This document shows, piece by piece, positions 13,965-17,295 of a stretch of DNA of 17,295 bases. The stretch is from Actinomycetota bacterium (GTDB lineage Bacteria; Actinomycetota; Thermoleophilia; Solirubrobacterales; Solirubrobacteraceae). The DNA lies in the NCBI GenBank assembly GCA_019348435.1, contig JAHWJM010000010.1:1-17295 (forward strand), in the 5' to 3' direction. The notes under the pieces were generated by a model, which worked only from the letters and a program-made list of their open reading frames with translations, did no database searches and was not told the origin of the DNA. A program made the position numbers and the translations under genes. How positions within the stretch are numbered: the first letter of the stretch is position 1; each line of letters begins with the position of its first letter.

Positions 13965-15236
13965 ATGGCGTCCGTGCACTGGCTGCTCGCCGTTTTCGAT
14001 GTCGCCGCGATCGCTGCCGTGGCGTGGCTGGGCGGGATGCTCATGCGGTGGCTGGGCCAGCCGCGGATCGCCGGCGAGATGGCAGCCGTGTTTGCCGCGG
14101 CGGTGCTGCTCGGCGGCCAGATCGCCGGCCTCGTGCCCGGCCAGGAGGCCCGCGGCCGGCTCGGCGATCTCTTTCCGGACGCCGCGGTCGCGCTCGTCAC
14201 CGTCGTCGGCGGGCTGGGGCTGATCCTCTACATGCTGCTGATCGGCATCTCCATCGATCCCGCGCCGATGCGTGAACGGGTCGGGACGATCGCGCTGCTG
14301 ACGGCGGCGACGAGCGCCTCGATGGTGGCGCTGGCGATCGTCGCCGGGCCGCTGTTCATCGAGGCCGGGGGATGGAAGCCGCCCGGGGTGGGCGACGGCG
14401 CGTTCGTGATCGCGCTCGCCGCCGGGCTGGCGGCCAACGGGGTGCCGATCGTCGCGCGGATCCTGGAGGACCGCGCGATGGCGCACAGCGCCGTGGGCGC
14501 GATCGTGATCGTTGCCGCGACCTGCGTCACCGCGCTGGCGTTGATCGGTTCGGCGGTGGCGATCGACGGCGGCGACGTGCCCGCCGGCGGGCGGGTCGCG
14601 CTGCGCGTCGGCGTCGGGGTGCTCGTGCTGGCGCTCGTCGTCGCGCTCGCGCGGTGGCGGCGCTTCGCGCTGTCGCCCGTGCTCGCGCTGGTCGGCGTCG
14701 TGGCGCTTGCGGTGCTGTCGGGGCTCGTGGGTGACGCGCTGCTGTCGAGCCTGCTGATCGGGCCGCTGGTGATCGGGGTCGCCGTCCGCACGGGCGGTAC
14801 GACCGCGCGTGCGGTCGAGCGCTACCTCGGGGGCGCGGTGCGGCGCGTGATGCTGCCCGTCTTCCTCGGGCTGGCGGCGCTGCACACCGACCTACGCGAG
14901 CTCGGCGCTGGCGTGCTCGGGCCGGTGCTGGCGCTGCTGGTCGCGGTGACGGCCGTCAAGCTGGCGGTCGCCCACGCCGCGGCGCGGCTCGCCGGCTTCG
15001 ACGCGCGCGACGCGCGCGCGATCGGCGCGCTGCTGCAGTGCGGCGGGATCATGACGATCGCGATCTCGCTCGACGTGCTCGACGCCGGGATCATCGACGC
15101 GCGCATGCACGCGACGCTGACGCTTGTCGGGCTCGTCTCGACGATCGCGGCCGGTCCGCTGCTGCCGCGGGCCTGGAACCGGCGCCGCCCCGAGGCGCCC
15201 GGCTACTCGGCTTCGACGCCGTGCGTGCGCAGGTAA
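13965..15236 (+). CDS. Cation/proton antiporter-like membrane protein (CPA2, KefB-like)
   Basis: The 423-residue protein is almost entirely membrane helices (about 12) with the Na/H exchanger fold. It shows LGGMLMRWLGQPRIAGEMAA near the N-terminus, GLILYMLLIGISIDP at 85, NGVPIVARILEDRAM at 158, LPVFLGLAALHTDLRELG at 297 and a last core helix GALLQCGGIMTIAISLDVLD at 354. Normal members exchange Na+ or K+ for H+. Here the paired acidic residues of the core helix (AA..DD in relatives) read VAATCVTAL at about 183-191. The arginine of the usual LNARG motif is replaced by QCGG. Ion exchange by the standard mechanism is therefore doubtful. The ATG is supported by the first helix and a GAGGT 9 nt upstream. 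It is divergent from the GcvT/SoxG-like gene, and its last 34 bases overlap the 3' end of a convergent small gene. Confidence 0.88.
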   Translation: MASVHWLLAVFDVAAIAAVAWLGGMLMRWLGQPRIAGEMAAVFAAAVLLGGQIAGLVPGQEARGRLGDLFPDAAVALVTVVGGLGLILYMLLIGISIDPAPMRERVGTIALLTAATSASMVALAIVAGPLFIEAGGWKPPGVGDGAFVIALAAGLAANGVPIVARILEDRAMAHSAVGAIVIVAATCVTALALIGSAVAIDGGDVPAGGRVALRVGVGVLVLALVVALARWRRFALSPVLALVGVVALAVLSGLVGDALLSSLLIGPLVIGVAVRTGGTTARAVERYLGGAVRRVMLPVFLGLAALHTDLRELGAGVLGPVLALLVAVTAVKLAVAHAAARLAGFDARDARAIGALLQCGGIMTIAISLDVLDAGIIDARMHATLTLVGLVSTIAAGPLLPRAWNRRRPEAPGYSASTPCVRR

Positions 15237-15490
15237 TCGAGGTACAGGGGGCGCAGCAACTCGGCGACCTCACCCTGGCCGGCGTCGGTCACGTCGTCGA
15301 TGTGCGCGCGCAGCGTGAGGGCGTCGGCCTCGGCGGCGTCGATGTCGCCGGTGGCGGCCTCGGCGACGGGCAGCGCCTCCATCAGGCGAACGAAGAACGG
15401 GATGTCGAGGTGGCGCAGCGCGTAGCGCACCGCGCGATCGTGCAGCTCCTCGGATGAGAGCGCGTCGAGGCCGTCGTCGTCGTCGGACAT
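15203..15490 (-). CDS. Small acidic helical hypothetical protein
   Basis: The 95-residue product is acidic and predicted all-helical, with no signal peptide or membrane segment. It starts MSDDDDGLDALSSEELHDRA and continues with VRYALRHLDIPFFVRLMEALPVAEAA in two overlapping helices. It ends with EVAELLRPLYLDYLRTHG. I do not know its family; the ordered helical pattern and buried aromatics suggest a real folded protein, not a shadow. Codon third positions also fit the minus strand. TAGCCT ends 6 nt before the ATG and there is no Shine-Dalgarno site, as for other genes here. The gene lies 43 bp after the YciI-like gene on the same strand and overlaps the antiporter-like gene by 34 bp at its 3' end. 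Confidence 0.7.
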   Translation of the reverse strand: MSDDDDGLDALSSEELHDRAVRYALRHLDIPFFVRLMEALPVAEAATGDIDAAEADALTLRAHIDDVTDAGQGEVAELLRPLYLDYLRTHGVEAE

Positions 15491-15496
15491 CGGCGT

Positions 15497-15502
15497 AGGC
15501 TA
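15497..15502 (-). promoter_or_regulatory. Possible -10 box of the small hypothetical gene, leaderless
   Basis: On the minus strand TAGCCT ends 6 nt before the ATG, in the 43-bp gap after the YciI-like gene. The spacing predicts transcription starting at the initiation codon. No -35 element is evident. Confidence 0.3.
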
Positions 15503-15533
15503 CGGCCTGGGCGGGGGCTTGCGCCTGCTGCGA

Positions 15534-15818
15534 TCAGATGACCACGTTCCAGGGCACGACGCGGTGCCCGGTGACGATCCTCCCCGAGACATAGGGGTCG
15601 GCGGCGACGAACTCGTCGACCTGAGCGGGGTCGTCGACGCGAAAGACGAACAGCGCGCCGTGCGGCGGGTTGCCGAGCGCGCCCGCCATGACGAGCCGCC
15701 CGTCGTCCTTCCACTCGCGCGCGAGCGCGAGGTGGTCGTCGCGAAACGGCGCGCGCTTGGCCACGACGTCCTCGACGTAGTCGTAGAACAGGCAGTGGTG
15801 GACGACCGGCTCGCTCAC
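15534..15818 (-). CDS. YciI-like protein
   Basis: The 94-residue protein has the ferredoxin-like YciI/YCII fold: HHCLFYDYVEDVV as the first strand, then KRAPFRDDHLALAREWKDDG with the conserved His29, RLVMAGALGNPPHGALFVFR, and DEFVAADPYVSGRIVTGHRV before the last strand. Family members are small dimeric proteins, some with suggested hydrolase or lactonase-like roles; the substrate is generally unknown. The GTG start is chosen because the YciI domain begins there and overlaps the amidase stop by 4 bp (GTGA), implying translational coupling. The longer upstream frame is antisense or out of frame within the amidase and is not used. Linkage with an amidase suggests that both act on the same small molecule, but this is inference. 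Confidence 0.85.
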   Translation of the reverse strand: MSEPVVHHCLFYDYVEDVVAKRAPFRDDHLALAREWKDDGRLVMAGALGNPPHGALFVFRVDDPAQVDEFVAADPYVSGRIVTGHRVVPWNVVI

Positions 15819-17284
15819 CGCGGCGCGACGAGGTCGTTCGGTGGCACCCAGCCGCCGAACGCCCGCTCGAGCTCGAGCGCGACCGCAATCGCCAGATGGT
15901 CGTTGTCGGGCCCGGCCGCGGCCTGCACGCCGAGCGGCAGACCCTGCTTGTTGAGCCCGAGCGGTATCTGCGCGACGGGCGTGCCCGCGAGGTTGAAGAC
16001 CGCGGTCGTCGTCAGCAGCCACGGCTTGCCGACCGTCTGGCCGTGGCGCGGCGCGACACGGGGATGCGACGGGTGCAGCAGCACGCCGTCGCCGATCACC
16101 CCGCAGACCTCCTCGGCGAACGCCGCACGGGTGGCGGCGGCCTTCGTCATCCGGCCCTGCGGCAACTTTCCCGTCAGCCACTCGCTCATGAGCAGCAGGC
16201 GCAGCGCCCGCGTGTGCGGCCCCTTGCGCCGCAGGCCGCCGCGCAGGCTCATCGCGGCCGAGCCCTCAGCGACGATGAGGTCGGCGACGCTGACGCCGGC
16301 CTCGAGCTTGAGCACCGCGAGGTAGAGCTCCATGGCCTTCTTCATCGACTTCAGCGACACCGTCTCGACGATCGCGCCGGCCTTCTCGAGCGCCTCCGCG
16401 GCGCGCATCCGCGCGGCGCGCAGCTCGCGGCTGACGTTCTTGTACGACGTGCCCTCGCTGAGCAGGATCTTCAGGCCGGCGATGCTGACGTCGGCGGGGT
16501 CGCCGAGCTGCACCTCGCGCACGTACGGGTCGATTCCGTCCGGGCCGGCGAGCACCTTGAGCATCGGCCAGAGGTCCTCCGCACGGCGCACGATCGGGCC
16601 GATCGTGAGCATCTGCGCGGCGATCTCGGTGTGCGTCGTCGGAAACTGGCCGGTGCTCGGGACGACCCCGGGCGACGGCTTGAGCCCGAAGACGCCGTTG
16701 AAGAGCGCCGGAATGCGGATCGAGCCGCCGATGTCGGCGCCGACGCCGACAGGCGAGCCGCCCGAGCCGACGACGGCGCCCTCCCCGCCGGACGATCCGC
16801 CGGCCGTGCGGGCGGCGCTGTAGGCGTTGTTCGTGCGCCCGTACTGGCGGTTCTCGGTCTCGATCCAGAGGCACAGCTCGGGCGTGTTCGTCAGGCCGAG
16901 CGGGATCGCGCCCGCGTCGAACATGCGCTGGACGGTCGGCGCGTTCTCCGTGCTGCGGTACTGGTTGCGCGAGATGAGCCCGGCGCAGTTGGGCATCCCC
17001 TCCATCGCGTTCGACTCCTTGATCGTGCAGGGGACGCCGAGGAAGGGCGGCAGCTCGTCGGGGTTAGGCGTCGCGGCCACCAGTGCGTCGGCGGCGTCGG
17101 CCTCGGCGCGGGCGGCGTCGAAGCGGTCGACGACGACGGCGTTGAGGCGTGCGTGCATGTACTCGATGCGCTCGATGTGCGCCTCGACGACATCGCGGGA
17201 GCTCGTCTCCTGCGTGCGGATCGCGCGTGCGAGATCCGTCGCGGAGCGTTCGGTGAGGAGCTGGCTGGGGGCGAGGACGGCCAT
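15815..17284 (-). CDS. Amidase-signature hydrolase, FAAH-like
   Basis: The 489-residue enzyme carries the full Ser-cisSer-Lys triad of the amidase signature family: Lys89 in VPCTIKES, cis-Ser164 in AGGSSGGEGA and nucleophile Ser188 in ADIGGSIRIP. The spacing (75 and 24 residues) equals that of mammalian fatty acid amide hydrolase (Lys142, Ser217, Ser241), and the stretch GSGGSPVGVGADIGGSIR is notably FAAH-like. It should hydrolyse a carboxylic amide, perhaps a hydrophobic one. It lacks the GatA context (no gatB or gatC), so tRNA transamidation is unlikely. There is no signal peptide, so it is probably cytoplasmic. The ATG at 17284 has only 11 bases before it in the window and the frame stays open there, so a longer N-terminus cannot be excluded. 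It overlaps the YciI-like gene by 4 bp. Confidence 0.92.
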   Translation of the reverse strand: MAVLAPSQLLTERSATDLARAIRTQETSSRDVVEAHIERIEYMHARLNAVVVDRFDAARAEADAADALVAATPNPDELPPFLGVPCTIKESNAMEGMPNCAGLISRNQYRSTENAPTVQRMFDAGAIPLGLTNTPELCLWIETENRQYGRTNNAYSAARTAGGSSGGEGAVVGSGGSPVGVGADIGGSIRIPALFNGVFGLKPSPGVVPSTGQFPTTHTEIAAQMLTIGPIVRRAEDLWPMLKVLAGPDGIDPYVREVQLGDPADVSIAGLKILLSEGTSYKNVSRELRAARMRAAEALEKAGAIVETVSLKSMKKAMELYLAVLKLEAGVSVADLIVAEGSAAMSLRGGLRRKGPHTRALRLLLMSEWLTGKLPQGRMTKAAATRAAFAEEVCGVIGDGVLLHPSHPRVAPRHGQTVGKPWLLTTTAVFNLAGTPVAQIPLGLNKQGLPLGVQAAAGPDNDHLAIAVALELERAFGGWVPPNDLVAPR

Positions 17285-17295
17285 CCGGCCAATGT

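Noticed and set aside
13851..14885. A 344-codon minus-strand open frame opposite the antiporter-like gene
   Set aside because: Its composition (His, Arg, Asp and Gln runs) is that of antisense to hydrophobic codons; no motif was seen.
15815..17284. Reading the amidase as GatA of the tRNA amidotransferase
   Set aside because: No gatB or gatC nearby, and the conserved block around the nucleophile is closer to FAAH than to GatA.

Overview
The window is very GC-rich and densely coded on both strands. It has G/C-ending codons, GTG starts, several genes without a Shine-Dalgarno (SD) site and actinobacterial-style families: a RipA-like NlpC/P60 protein, a two-FtsX-domain permease, a YkwD-like CAP protein and a stand-alone small universal stress protein. 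I infer a high-GC actinobacterium, possibly of the Thermoleophilia/Solirubrobacterales group. That placement is by protein feel only; no phylogeny was run.

Layout. Positions 1-1366 are a mosaic. A histidine kinase HisKA piece on the minus strand (to about 301) abuts a transposase-like fragment (about 338-598), which is fused in frame to a 5'-truncated NlpC/P60 hydrolase (to 1366). The rest is orderly. From 1447 to 3465, msrA (-) is divergent from a membrane acyltransferase (+). From 3519 to 4556, a run on the + strand holds a lipoprotein, a 29-residue membrane peptide and a universal stress protein; a secreted subtilisin-like protease (-) converges on it. tadA (+) is followed by tRNA-Ser(CGA), a secreted CAP-domain protein (+) and metF (+). 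From 8458 to 13879 everything is on the minus strand: an FtsX-type permease, its LolD-like ATPase, glyA, and a GcvT/SoxG-superfamily protein. A divergent cation/proton antiporter-like protein (+) follows. The window closes on the minus strand with a small hypothetical gene, a YciI-like gene and an FAAH-like amidase.

How the genes work together. metF, glyA and the GcvT/SoxG-like protein touch folate one-carbon metabolism, although metF is about 3.4 kb from glyA. The ABC ATPase and permease overlap by 4 bp and should form one exporter or lipoprotein-handling complex. The amidase and YciI-like genes overlap by 4 bp and are probably co-translated. tadA and tRNA-Ser both concern decoding but need not be functionally linked.

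I saw no CRISPR array, phage module, defence island, biosynthetic cluster or complete insertion sequence. The points most worth following are the three-part junction at the left end, the antiporter-like protein that appears to lack its ion-binding acidic pair, the stand-alone GcvT/SoxG-like protein next to glyA, the 29-residue membrane peptide, and a recurring TANNNT element 6-8 nt upstream of several start codons, which suggests leaderless transcripts. All other long open frames are antisense or frame-shifted shadows produced by the high GC content. After the mosaic, no non-coding stretch exceeds about 210 bases.
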